Assembly: GCF_000423665.1 (NCBI RefSeq)
Contig: NZ_AUIK01000026.1
Coordinates: 62,001 to 126,000, forward strand
Direction of reading: 5' to 3'
DNA: 64,000 nucleotides
From: Solirubrobacter soli DSM 22325
GTDB taxonomy: Bacteria > Actinomycetota > Thermoleophilia > Solirubrobacterales > Solirubrobacteraceae
The stretch's first letter is position 1. Each line of letters begins with the position of its first letter. Shown here one piece after another: positions 1 through 7,042 of the stretch. A model generated the notes under the pieces. It was given only the letters and a program-made list of their open reading frames with translations, ran no database searches and was not told where the DNA came from. The position numbers and the translations under genes are program-made.

Positions 1-1689
1 GACCTTCGGCCCGCGCACGTAGAGCGCGACGCGGGTGTGCTCCTTGAGCGGCTGCAGCGAGACGAGGAACGGCCCGTCCTCGGCGAGCTGCTCGAGCAGC
101 GCGATGTCCAGCGCCGCCGTCTGCGGCGCCGTGTAGCCCTTGTAGTGCTCGGGCAGCACCCCCGCCCAGATCGAGTGCAGCAGCCGCGCGTGCGGGCCGC
201 CGAAGCGCTCGACCATCGTGTCGCGCAGCGCGTCGTCCCACGTGCGGGCGAGCTGGACGACCTCGCGCTCGAGCTCGGCGTTCTCGATCTCCGGCAGCCC
301 GGCGGGCGCGTGGACGAGGAAGTGCACGCGCACGCGCGTCCCCTCGCCCAGCACGTGCTGGGCCTCGACGTCGTCGGCGTGGAAGCGGCGCATGAACAGC
401 TTGCGCACGCGGTCGATCAGCGCGGTCCGGTAGCGGTCGCGCGGGAGCGAGATGATGAACGAGGCGCTGCGGCGGTCCTGGGCCGGGCGGCCGAGCAGCC
501 GTACTCGGTCCGTGCCTTCCAGTCGCAGCAGCGCGACGACGGCGCGGCGGAGGTCGTCGACCGGTGCGGCGAACAGCTCGTCCTTCGGGAACGTGTCGAA
601 CAGCGCGACCGCACCCTTGTAGTCGTGCGAGCCCTCGATCAGGTCCTCGGCCTCGAGCACGCGACGCAGCTTGCGATGGAGCACAGGCGTCTCGGACGCC
701 GGCTCGGTGTAGGCCTTGGAGGTGAACAGGCCGAGCAGGCGCGCCTCGCCCGCGATCTCACCGTCGGGCGTGACACGGCGCACGCCGACGTAGTCCATCC
801 GCTCGTGGCGGTGGACCGGGGAGCGCGCGTTGGCCTTGTCGACGATCAGCAGGTCGCCGGTGGTGGCGAGCATCCGCTGGCGCTCGCTGAGTTTCGACAG
901 CGGGACCGGCTGCGCGTACGCCGAGCGCTCCTCGTCCGCCAGGATGCCGAGGCCGGAGCCGGGGATGCAGCGGTAGGCGTCGTCGCGGATCTCGTACTCG
1001 CGCGCGCCGAGCAGGACGAAGTTCCCGCGCAGCAGCCAGGCGAGGAAGTCGACCGCCTCGCGCACCTCGTCGCTGTCGTAGCGCGTGCTCGCCTTGCGGG
1101 CGAGGCCGATCATCGACTCCACCCGCTGCGTCATCGCGCCGAAGTCGGTGACCGTGGCGCGGACGGCGAGCAGCACCGCCTTGATGTCGTTCTCGACCTC
1201 CTGCAGCTCACGGTCGGTGAGCTTGCGGGCGAGGTCGAAGTGCATGACCGACTCGCGATGGATCGCGTTGCGGGCGTGCGAGACGCTCGCGATGTGCCCG
1301 TCCTCGCGCGTGATGCCGATGATCGGGTGCACGAGCCGCGCGACGTGCTCGCCGCGGCGCTCGAGCGCCGCGGACACGCTGTCCACGAGGAACGGCCAGT
1401 CGTCGGTGTTGGTCTCGACGACCGAGCCCAGGGGCTCATAGCCCTCGTCGCCGAGGGTCGGATTGAAGGCGCGCACGCCGATCGGCGCGCGGCCACGCTC
1501 GTTCGCGAAGCCATACGCCCCGAGCACCTCTGCGGCGAGGTGCTCGGGCGAGATGCCGTCGGTGGACAACCGGCGGACGTATGCGGCCGCGAACGCGCGT
1601 GCGGTGTCACCCCCGTGGTCACCCACGAGGGTCAGCAGGCGGTCCCGGTACTCGGTTGAGCCTGCCTCGGTCTCCTCCGCGAGGCTCAC
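1..1689 (-). CDS. NAD-specific glutamate dehydrogenase, large type (N-terminal part)
   Basis: N-terminal ~563 residues of a large (about 180 kDa class) NAD-glutamate dehydrogenase, which oxidatively deaminates glutamate to 2-oxoglutarate in the cytosol. The C-terminal catalytic part lies beyond the left edge. The reverse-strand translation has the family signatures TNTDDWPFLVDSV near residue 85 and EAVDFLAWLLRGNFVLLGA near residue 200, with no stop to the edge. The start is GTG at 1689. An in-frame stop lies six codons upstream, so no much longer form is possible. It begins 10 bases after the pckG stop, so the two are probably co-transcribed. This would link glutamate catabolism with gluconeogenesis. 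Confidence 0.9.
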   Translation of the reverse strand, partial: MSLAEETEAGSTEYRDRLLTLVGDHGGDTARAFAAAYVRRLSTDGISPEHLAAEVLGAYGFANERGRAPIGVRAFNPTLGDEGYEPLGSVVETNTDDWPFLVDSVSAALERRGEHVARLVHPIIGITREDGHIASVSHARNAIHRESVMHFDLARKLTDRELQEVENDIKAVLLAVRATVTDFGAMTQRVESMIGLARKASTRYDSDEVREAVDFLAWLLRGNFVLLGAREYEIRDDAYRCIPGSGLGILADEERSAYAQPVPLSKLSERQRMLATTGDLLIVDKANARSPVHRHERMDYVGVRRVTPDGEIAGEARLLGLFTSKAYTEPASETPVLHRKLRRVLEAEDLIEGSHDYKGAVALFDTFPKDELFAAPVDDLRRAVVALLRLEGTDRVRLLGRPAQDRRSASFIISLPRDRYRTALIDRVRKLFMRRFHADDVEAQHVLGEGTRVRVHFLVHAPAGLPEIENAELEREVVQLARTWDDALRDTMVERFGGPHARLLHSIWAGVLPEHYKGYTAPQTAALDIALLEQLAEDGPFLVSLQPLKEHTRVALYVRGPKV

Positions 1690-1699
1690 TCGAGTGAAC

Positions 1700-3493
1700 T
1701 TAGCTCAGGCGGGTCTTCAGCGCTTCGAACTGCTGACGGATAGGCGTGGGCAGGGCGGCGCCGAAGCCGTCGAGATGGGCCGCGGTCTGCTCGAGCTCCG
1801 CGCGCGCCTCGTCGAGGTCGACGCTCAGCGCCTCGGCCACGCGGGCGTGGTCGAGCCCGTTGAGCTCGAGGTGCTCCGGGCTCGGCACGAAGCCGATCGG
1901 CGTCTCGTTCGCCTGCGCCTCGCCGTCGCAGCGGCGGAACACCCACGCGAGCACGCGCGAGTTCTCGCCGAAGCCCGGCCACAGGAACTTGCCGTCGGCG
2001 TCCTTGCGGAACCAGTTGACGTGGAAGATCCGCGGCAGCTGGACGTCGTCGCGCTCGTTGAGCTTGAGCCAGTGCGCGAAGTAGTCGGCCATGTTGTAGC
2101 CGCAGAACGGGAGCATCGCCATCGGGTCGAAGCGCAGCTCGCCGACGGTGCCGGCGGCGGCCGCGGTCTTCTCGGAGCTCATCGTCGCGCCGAGGAAGAC
2201 GCCGTGCTCCCAGTCGAAGGCCTCGCGGACCAAGGGGGCGCCGCTCGAACGGCGGCCGCCGAAGAGGAAGGCGTCGATCGGCACGCCCTTCGGGTCCTCC
2301 CACTCGTCGGCGATCGACGGGCACTGGGCCGCCGGCGTCGTGAAGCGGGCGTTGGGGTGGGCGGCGGGCGTCCCGGTCTCGGGCGTCCAGTCGTTGCCCT
2401 TCCAGTCGATCAGGTGGTCCGGGGTCTCGCCGGACATGCCCTCCCACCAGATGTCGCCGTCGTCGGTCTTGGCGCAGTTGGTGAAGATCGTGTTGCGCTC
2501 GATCGTGTCCATCGCGTTCGGGTTCGTCTTGCGCGCCGTGTTGGGCGCGACACCGAAGAACCCGTACTCGGGATTGACGGCGTAGAGCTTGCCGTCGGAG
2601 CCGAACTTCATCCACGCGATGTCATCGCCGACGGTCTCGACCTCCCAGTCCTCGATCGTCGGGACGAGCATCGCGAGGTTGGTCTTGCCGCAGGCGCTCG
2701 GGAAGGCGCCGCCGATGTACTTGACCTTGCCCTCGGGGGAGGTGAGCTTGAGGATCAGCATGTGCTCGGCCAGCCAGCCCTCGTCGCGGGCCATGACCGA
2801 CGCGATCCGCAGGGCGAAGCACTTCTTGCCCAGGAGCGCGTTGCCGCCGTAGCCGGAGCCGTAGGACCAGATCTCGCGCGTCTCGGGGAAGTGGACGATG
2901 TACTTCTCCTCGTTGCACGGCCAAGCCGCCGACTTCTCGCCCTTCTTGAGGGGGGCGCCGACCGTGTGCAGGCAGGGAACGAAGGTGCCGTCCTCGCCGA
3001 GCACGTCGAGGGCGCGCTTGCCCATGCGGGTCATGATCCGCATCGAGACCGCCACATAGGCGCTGTCCGTGAGCTGGATGCCGATCTCGGCGATCGGCGA
3101 GCCGAGCGGGCCCATGGAGAACGGGACGACGTACATCGTCCTGCCGCGCATCGCGCCGTTGAACTTGTGCTTGAGGACGACCCGCATGTCGGCCGGGTCA
3201 TGCCAGTTGTTGTTCGGACCGGCGTCCTCGGGCTCCGTGCTGCAGATGAAGGTCCGGTCCTCGACACGAGCGACGTCGCCCGGGTCGGAGCGGGCCAGAT
3301 AGGAGTTCGGGCGCTTGGCCTCGGAGAGCTTCTCGAAGGTGCCGGCGTCGACGAGCTCCTGGCACAGCGCGTCGTACTCCTCCGCGGAGCCGTCGCACCA
3401 GTGGATCGCTGACGCCTGCGTCAACTCGGCCACCTCCTCCACCCAGGCGAGGAGCTTCTTGTTCTTGGTGGGGACGGTGGTCTCGATGGTCAC
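1700..3493 (-). CDS. pckG: Phosphoenolpyruvate carboxykinase (GTP)
   Basis: GTP-dependent PEP carboxykinase (597 aa, full family length), converting oxaloacetate and GTP to PEP, CO2 and GDP. Visible motifs are the P-loop FPSACGKTNLAM (about 270-281), the kinase-2-like GDDIAWM, the substrate-loop region FGGRRSSGAPLVREAF, and GATMSSE. It starts at ATG 3493 after a roughly 200-base spacer that would hold its promoter, and it is followed closely by the glutamate dehydrogenase gene. Nothing is missing from the sequence. The identification is firm. Confidence 0.97.
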   Translation of the reverse strand: MTIETTVPTKNKKLLAWVEEVAELTQASAIHWCDGSAEEYDALCQELVDAGTFEKLSEAKRPNSYLARSDPGDVARVEDRTFICSTEPEDAGPNNNWHDPADMRVVLKHKFNGAMRGRTMYVVPFSMGPLGSPIAEIGIQLTDSAYVAVSMRIMTRMGKRALDVLGEDGTFVPCLHTVGAPLKKGEKSAAWPCNEEKYIVHFPETREIWSYGSGYGGNALLGKKCFALRIASVMARDEGWLAEHMLILKLTSPEGKVKYIGGAFPSACGKTNLAMLVPTIEDWEVETVGDDIAWMKFGSDGKLYAVNPEYGFFGVAPNTARKTNPNAMDTIERNTIFTNCAKTDDGDIWWEGMSGETPDHLIDWKGNDWTPETGTPAAHPNARFTTPAAQCPSIADEWEDPKGVPIDAFLFGGRRSSGAPLVREAFDWEHGVFLGATMSSEKTAAAAGTVGELRFDPMAMLPFCGYNMADYFAHWLKLNERDDVQLPRIFHVNWFRKDADGKFLWPGFGENSRVLAWVFRRCDGEAQANETPIGFVPSPEHLELNGLDHARVAEALSVDLDEARAELEQTAAHLDGFGAALPTPIRQQFEALKTRLS

Positions 3494-3694
3494 TTGGGCG
3501 TTCGACCTCTCTTGGACATTCGCGGGGTTTGGCAGGGCACTACAAACCTTGTGGGAAACGAACGACCGATCCGCCGCGATTGAACGTCAACGCGCCAGAT
3601 CGATCACTCCGCCGAGCTCAAGCTTACGCGAGGCTTCCCCGGAACACCACCAGACGAACGTCTGGTGCGCTCTGGGGGGTTTTGCCAGCCCCGT
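3494..3694. promoter_or_regulatory. Intergenic region upstream of pckG
   Basis: Roughly 200-base spacer between the maoC stop and the pckG start, both on the minus strand. It is less GC-rich than the coding DNA around it and should contain the pckG promoter. It also holds the strong palindrome described separately at 3648-3667. I could not pick a convincing -35/-10 pair. Confidence 0.5.
3648..3667 (-). terminator. Palindrome downstream of maoC (terminator or operator)
   Basis: Perfect inverted repeat with 9-base arms CACCAGACG and CGTCTGGTG around two bases, starting about 27 bases after the maoC stop. As RNA it would form a tight GC-rich hairpin, but no U-tract follows on the minus strand. 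It could instead be a protein-binding palindrome ahead of pckG. Confidence 0.45.
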
Positions 3695-4195
3695 TCAAAC
3701 TTCTCGCTTGGGGACGAGCACAAGGCGCTTGAACTCAGCCACAAGGGTTCCCTCCTGGTTCAGAACCCGGGTGTGGACGAGCACGGTGCCGCGGTCGGGC
3801 TTGCTCCTGGACTCCTTCTTTTCCAGCACTTCTGTCTCCGCAAACAACGTGTCGCCGTGGAAGACGGGATTCGGATGGCTGAGCTCCTGGGTGGCGAGGT
3901 TGGCGATCGCCTTGCCGCTGATGTCGGACACGGACATCCCCAGCGCGAGGCTGTACACGTAGGGCCCGACGACGACGTTCTTGCCCTGCTGGGAGGCCGC
4001 CGCGTACACGTCGTTGATGTGCAGCGGGTGGTGGTTCATCGTCAACAGGCAGAACAGGTGATCGTCCGCCTCGGTGACCGTCTTGGCCGGCCAGTGCTTG
4101 TAGATCGCGCCGACCTCGAACTCCTCGAAGTAGCGCCCGTAGGGGTGCGCGCCGGACGCCTCGCGGGTGGCGCCATCGGTGTCAACAGGGGTCAT
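3695..4195 (-). CDS. MaoC-like dehydratase (single hot-dog domain)
   Basis: 166-aa MaoC/hot-dog protein, expected to hydrate enoyl-CoA thioesters. Seen: GRYFEEFEVG at the N-terminus, TEADDHLFCLLTMNHHPLHI carrying the hydratase Asp/His pair (D and H in the family), and GPYVYSLALGMSV and HGDTLFAETEV typical of MaoC. I start it at ATG 4195 because upstream codons (to 4534) read antisense to the neighbouring lyase and look non-genic. It is divergent from a malyl-CoA-lyase-like gene with only 8 bases between start codons. Together they suggest a mesaconyl/methylmalyl-CoA type branch, which is inference from context. Confidence 0.85.
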   Translation of the reverse strand: MTPVDTDGATREASGAHPYGRYFEEFEVGAIYKHWPAKTVTEADDHLFCLLTMNHHPLHINDVYAAASQQGKNVVVGPYVYSLALGMSVSDISGKAIANLATQELSHPNPVFHGDTLFAETEVLEKKESRSKPDRGTVLVHTRVLNQEGTLVAEFKRLVLVPKREV

Positions 4196-4203
4196 AGAGC
4201 GCC

Positions 4204-5259
4204 ATGATGCCCGGGATGCGCAACCCTCGCTCGCACTTCGCGCCGCTCGCGATCGGCGCTCCTGAACCCCTCCGCGAGATCCCTGTCGGGCCGATGCGGA
4301 TGATCCATTTCTTCGACCCGTCGAACGAGAAGATGCTCGGCCGGCTGCCGGATATGGTCGCCTCGGCGGACATCCTGCTGGGCAATCTCGAGGACGCGAT
4401 TCCCGCCGATCGCAAGGAGGCCGCGCGGGCGGGCCTGGTTCGCGCCGGGCGTGAGATCGATCTCGGTTCAACACCGCTCTGGACGCGGGTGAACGCGCTC
4501 GAATCGCCGTGGGTGCTCGACGACCTGGTGACATTGGTCACAGAGATCGGCTCGCGCCTGGACGTGGTGATGGTTCCGAAGGTCGAAGGTCCCTGGGACA
4601 TCCACTACGTGGATCGGCTGCTCGCGCAATTGGAAGCACGCGCGGGGCTGGAACGTCCGATCCTCGTCCATGCGATCCTCGAGACCGCGCAGGGCGTGGC
4701 CAACGTCGAGGAGATCGCGGTGGCGTCGCCGCGCATGCAGGGGATGTCTTTGGGGCCGGCGGATCTGGCCGCCTCGCGGCGGATGAAGACCACGCGGGTG
4801 GGCGGCGGGCATCCGGGTTACCGGGTCCTCGCGGACCCCGGCGAGTCGCGGGCCTCCTACCAGCAGGATCTCTGGCACTACACGATCGGCCGCATGGTCG
4901 ACGCCTGCGCCGCCGCCGGGATCTTCCCGTTCTACGGGCCGTTCGGCGACATTCGCGACCTCGACGGCTGCGAGGCCCAGTTCCGCGGGGCGTACCTGAT
5001 GGGGTGCGTCGGCGCCTGGTCGCTGCACCCGAACCAGATCACCATCGCCAAGAAGGTCTTCTCCCCCGAGCCGTCCGAGGTCGCCTTCGCGCGGCGGGTG
5101 CTGGAGGCGATCCCCGACGGCGCGGGCGTGCACATGCTCGACGGCAAGATGCAGGACGACGCCACCTGGAAGCAGTCGAAGGTCATGGTCGACCTCGCCG
5201 AACTGCTCGCCGCCAAGGACCCGGAATTGGCAGAGGCGTATGGATTTGGTGGCAGTTAA
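4204..5259 (+). CDS. HpcH/HpaI aldolase family CoA ester lyase (malyl-CoA lyase-like)
   Basis: 351-aa TIM-barrel lyase of the CitE/Mcl group, which cleaves or condenses malyl-CoA or beta-methylmalyl-CoA type esters using a divalent metal. Motifs seen: LGNLEDAIP (substrate/metal loop), WTRVNAL, VMVPKVEGPWDI, AILETAQGVANVEEI (metal-binding Glu), and GMSLGPADLAASR (metal-binding Asp). The C-terminal GAWSLHPNQITIAKKVF fits the malyl-CoA lyase lid region. An alternative start is ATG 4216. The partner is the divergent MaoC hydratase. The exact CoA substrate cannot be read from the sequence. Confidence 0.87.
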   Translation: MMPGMRNPRSHFAPLAIGAPEPLREIPVGPMRMIHFFDPSNEKMLGRLPDMVASADILLGNLEDAIPADRKEAARAGLVRAGREIDLGSTPLWTRVNALESPWVLDDLVTLVTEIGSRLDVVMVPKVEGPWDIHYVDRLLAQLEARAGLERPILVHAILETAQGVANVEEIAVASPRMQGMSLGPADLAASRRMKTTRVGGGHPGYRVLADPGESRASYQQDLWHYTIGRMVDACAAAGIFPFYGPFGDIRDLDGCEAQFRGAYLMGCVGAWSLHPNQITIAKKVFSPEPSEVAFARRVLEAIPDGAGVHMLDGKMQDDATWKQSKVMVDLAELLAAKDPELAEAYGFGGS

Positions 5260-5304
5260 GTCACAAACGCGTCTTGTTCCATAACGCGGTGGGTCCCAGC
5301 CTTA

Positions 5305-5355
5305 GGACGTGCGTTACGAAACCGTCCTCACAGGCAAGTTTCGTAACGGACGTCC
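5305..5355 (+). promoter_or_regulatory. Hairpin over the start codon of the first AbiEi-DUF559 gene
   Basis: Inverted repeat 5305-5322 / 5338-5355: 17 of 18 positions pair, with one G-G mismatch, and an 11-base perfect core CGTTACGAAAC / GTTTCGTAACG. The 15-base loop ends in CACAGGCAA. The GTG start (5309) lies inside the left arm, so in mRNA the start would be sequestered. As DNA it would be a strong operator-like dyad. The second paralog has a matching structure at 28150-28202 with different arms and the same loop end. Confidence 0.75.
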
Positions 5356-6409
5356 GTCGCTCGCGGACGTCGCGGCGCGGCAATACGGCCTCGTCACGGC
5401 CGCGCAGCTGCGTGCGTTCGGCCTGACGGACAGCGCGATCAGCAAACGCGTGCGGCGTGGCGAGCTCCACCGCGTCGGCCCGCGCGTCTATGCCGTGGGG
5501 CACGACGCGCTTGCGCGCGAGGCGCGTTGGCTCGCGGCCGTGCTGGGCGGCGGGGAGGGCGCGGCGCTCGCGCGGTTCGCCGCAGCGAAGCACTCTGACG
5601 TGAGCCGGTTCGCGGTGCCGGTGATCGACGTGGTCGTCCCGCGCCAGCGCCGCGACCGACCCGGGGTCCGGTTCCATCGCGCGGCGGTGATCGATCGCAC
5701 CACCCATCGCGGCATTCCCGTGACGACGATGCACCGCACGGTCGTCGACCTGGCGGACGTGCTCACGCCGCATCAGCTCGCGAACGTGATGCACGAGGCC
5801 GCGTTTCGCGGGCGGCTCGTCCCGGCGGCGATCCGGGACGCGATGGCGCGGGTGTGGGGGCGGCCGCGGCTGTGGGTCGTCGAGCGCGCCCTGGAACTGC
5901 ATGCGGGCGGGAGCGCGGGGACGCGCAGCGCGGCGGAGGACGCGTTCCTCGCGCTCGTGCACGAGTTGCCGGAGCCGCTCGTGAACGTGAGCTTCGAGGG
6001 GTTCGAGCGGGACTTCCGCTGGCCCGGCGTCGTGGTGGAGATCGACGGGCCCGCGCACGGCCGCCCCCACACCCGCCTCGACGACGCCGGGCGCGACCGG
6101 ACGCTGCGCGATGCGGGCTATGAGGTGCTGCGCTTTCCCGCCGACGCCGTATACGAGCGGCCGCGCGAGGTGCTGTCAGCGGTAGCCGGTGTCGTCGGCC
6201 GGGAGACCGGCCTCCTGCACCTCGGTCAGGTAGCGCCAGCAGTCCGGGCGGGTGCCGTCGAGGTCGGTGAAGCCGTAGACCTGGGCGAGTTGGCCGCTCG
6301 ACAACGACTGGCCGGTCCAGCGGTGGACGTCCGGGTCGGTGGCGAGCGCGGCGACGGCGCGGCCGACGAAGCGCGGGGATTCGCTGATGCAGAAGTGCGG
6401 GACGGGTGA
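5309..6409 (+). CDS. AbiEi-like winged-helix protein with C-terminal DUF559 nuclease-like domain
   Basis: 366-aa orphan relative of AbiEi type IV antitoxins. Residues ~15-65 form the AbiEi N-terminal winged helix (VTAAQLRAFGLTDSAISKRV ... HRVGPRVYAVGH). The middle has TTHRGIPVTTMHRTVVDLAD. Residues ~230-285 are a DUF559/Vsr-like PD-(D/E)XK-type fold (RDFRWPGVVVEIDGPAHG ... GYEVLRFP). No AbiEii toxin gene is adjacent. GTG 5309 is the only possible start because a TAG lies two codons upstream. After the usual family end (~residue 290) the frame stays open, running 234 bases antisense into the convergent SDR. That tail is probably not conserved. Role unknown. Confidence 0.8.
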   Translation: MRYETVLTGKFRNGRPSLADVAARQYGLVTAAQLRAFGLTDSAISKRVRRGELHRVGPRVYAVGHDALAREARWLAAVLGGGEGAALARFAAAKHSDVSRFAVPVIDVVVPRQRRDRPGVRFHRAAVIDRTTHRGIPVTTMHRTVVDLADVLTPHQLANVMHEAAFRGRLVPAAIRDAMARVWGRPRLWVVERALELHAGGSAGTRSAAEDAFLALVHELPEPLVNVSFEGFERDFRWPGVVVEIDGPAHGRPHTRLDDAGRDRTLRDAGYEVLRFPADAVYERPREVLSAVAGVVGRETGLLHLGQVAPAVRAGAVEVGEAVDLGELAARQRLAGPAVDVRVGGERGDGAADEARGFADAEVRDG

Positions 6410-7042
6410 GTCGCGCCACGTGGCCTCGGTGACGCCGTGATGCTCGAGCATCGTCTCGCTGCGCAGCCATCCCGGCGTGAGGGCGACCGCGGTGCGGTCC
6501 TCGCCGAGCTCCTGCGCGAGCGCCCATGCCATGCGCGTGACCGCGTTCTTGGCCAGGTCGTAGAAGAGGTTCACGCGATAGCGGGTGGCGTTGTAGGCGG
6601 CGGTGCCGTCGGTCATCTCGACCACGAGGCCGCCGGGGCGGAGCTTCGGGAGCGCGTGGTGGCTCGTGATCAGGTGGGTGTCGAGCGCGAGGCGCAGCAG
6701 GCGCAGGCCGTTGTCGAGGTCGTGCTCCCACACGGGCGTGTCGAACTCGAAGAGGTGTTCGGCGCCCCAGATGTCGTTCACCAGGACGTCGAGGGCGTCG
6801 ATGCGGTCGAGCAGCGCGGCGACCTGCGCGGGGTCGAGGTGATCGGTCGGCACGGCGATGCCGACGCCCCCGGCCTCGGTGACCAGCTCGGCGGTCTCGT
6901 CGATCGTTTCGGGCCGGTCGATCTCCGAGCGTCGCTCGCGGGTGCTCCGGCCGGTGCAGTACACGGTGAACCCGGCCTCGCCGAGCGCGACCGCGATCCC
7001 GCGCCCGGCCCCGCGGGTGGCACCGGTGACAAGAGCGATCAT
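6176..7042 (-). CDS. Short-chain dehydrogenase/reductase (SDR)
   Basis: 288-aa classical-type SDR oxidoreductase. The N-terminal Rossmann motif is LVTGATRGAGRGIAVALGE. The central VLVNDIWG corresponds to the NNAG region. The catalytic YxxxK is in NLFYDLAKNAVTRMAW. The long C-terminus (about 90 residues past PGW) is usual for the DHRS1-like subgroup. Start ATG 7042 overlaps the eamA stop as ATGA, so the two are translationally coupled. Its 3' end faces the AbiEi-DUF559 gene. Substrate unknown. Confidence 0.88.
   Translation of the reverse strand: MIALVTGATRGAGRGIAVALGEAGFTVYCTGRSTRERRSEIDRPETIDETAELVTEAGGVGIAVPTDHLDPAQVAALLDRIDALDVLVNDIWGAEHLFEFDTPVWEHDLDNGLRLLRLALDTHLITSHHALPKLRPGGLVVEMTDGTAAYNATRYRVNLFYDLAKNAVTRMAWALAQELGEDRTAVALTPGWLRSETMLEHHGVTEATWRDSPVPHFCISESPRFVGRAVAALATDPDVHRWTGQSLSSGQLAQVYGFTDLDGTRPDCWRYLTEVQEAGLPADDTGYR

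Noticed and set aside
37..1659. Plus-strand 540-codon frame at the left edge
   Set aside because: The minus strand translates to the conserved N-terminus of NAD-glutamate dehydrogenase.
5309..6409. Complete AbiE type IV toxin-antitoxin system
   Set aside because: No AbiEii nucleotidyltransferase-like toxin lies next to either AbiEi-like gene.
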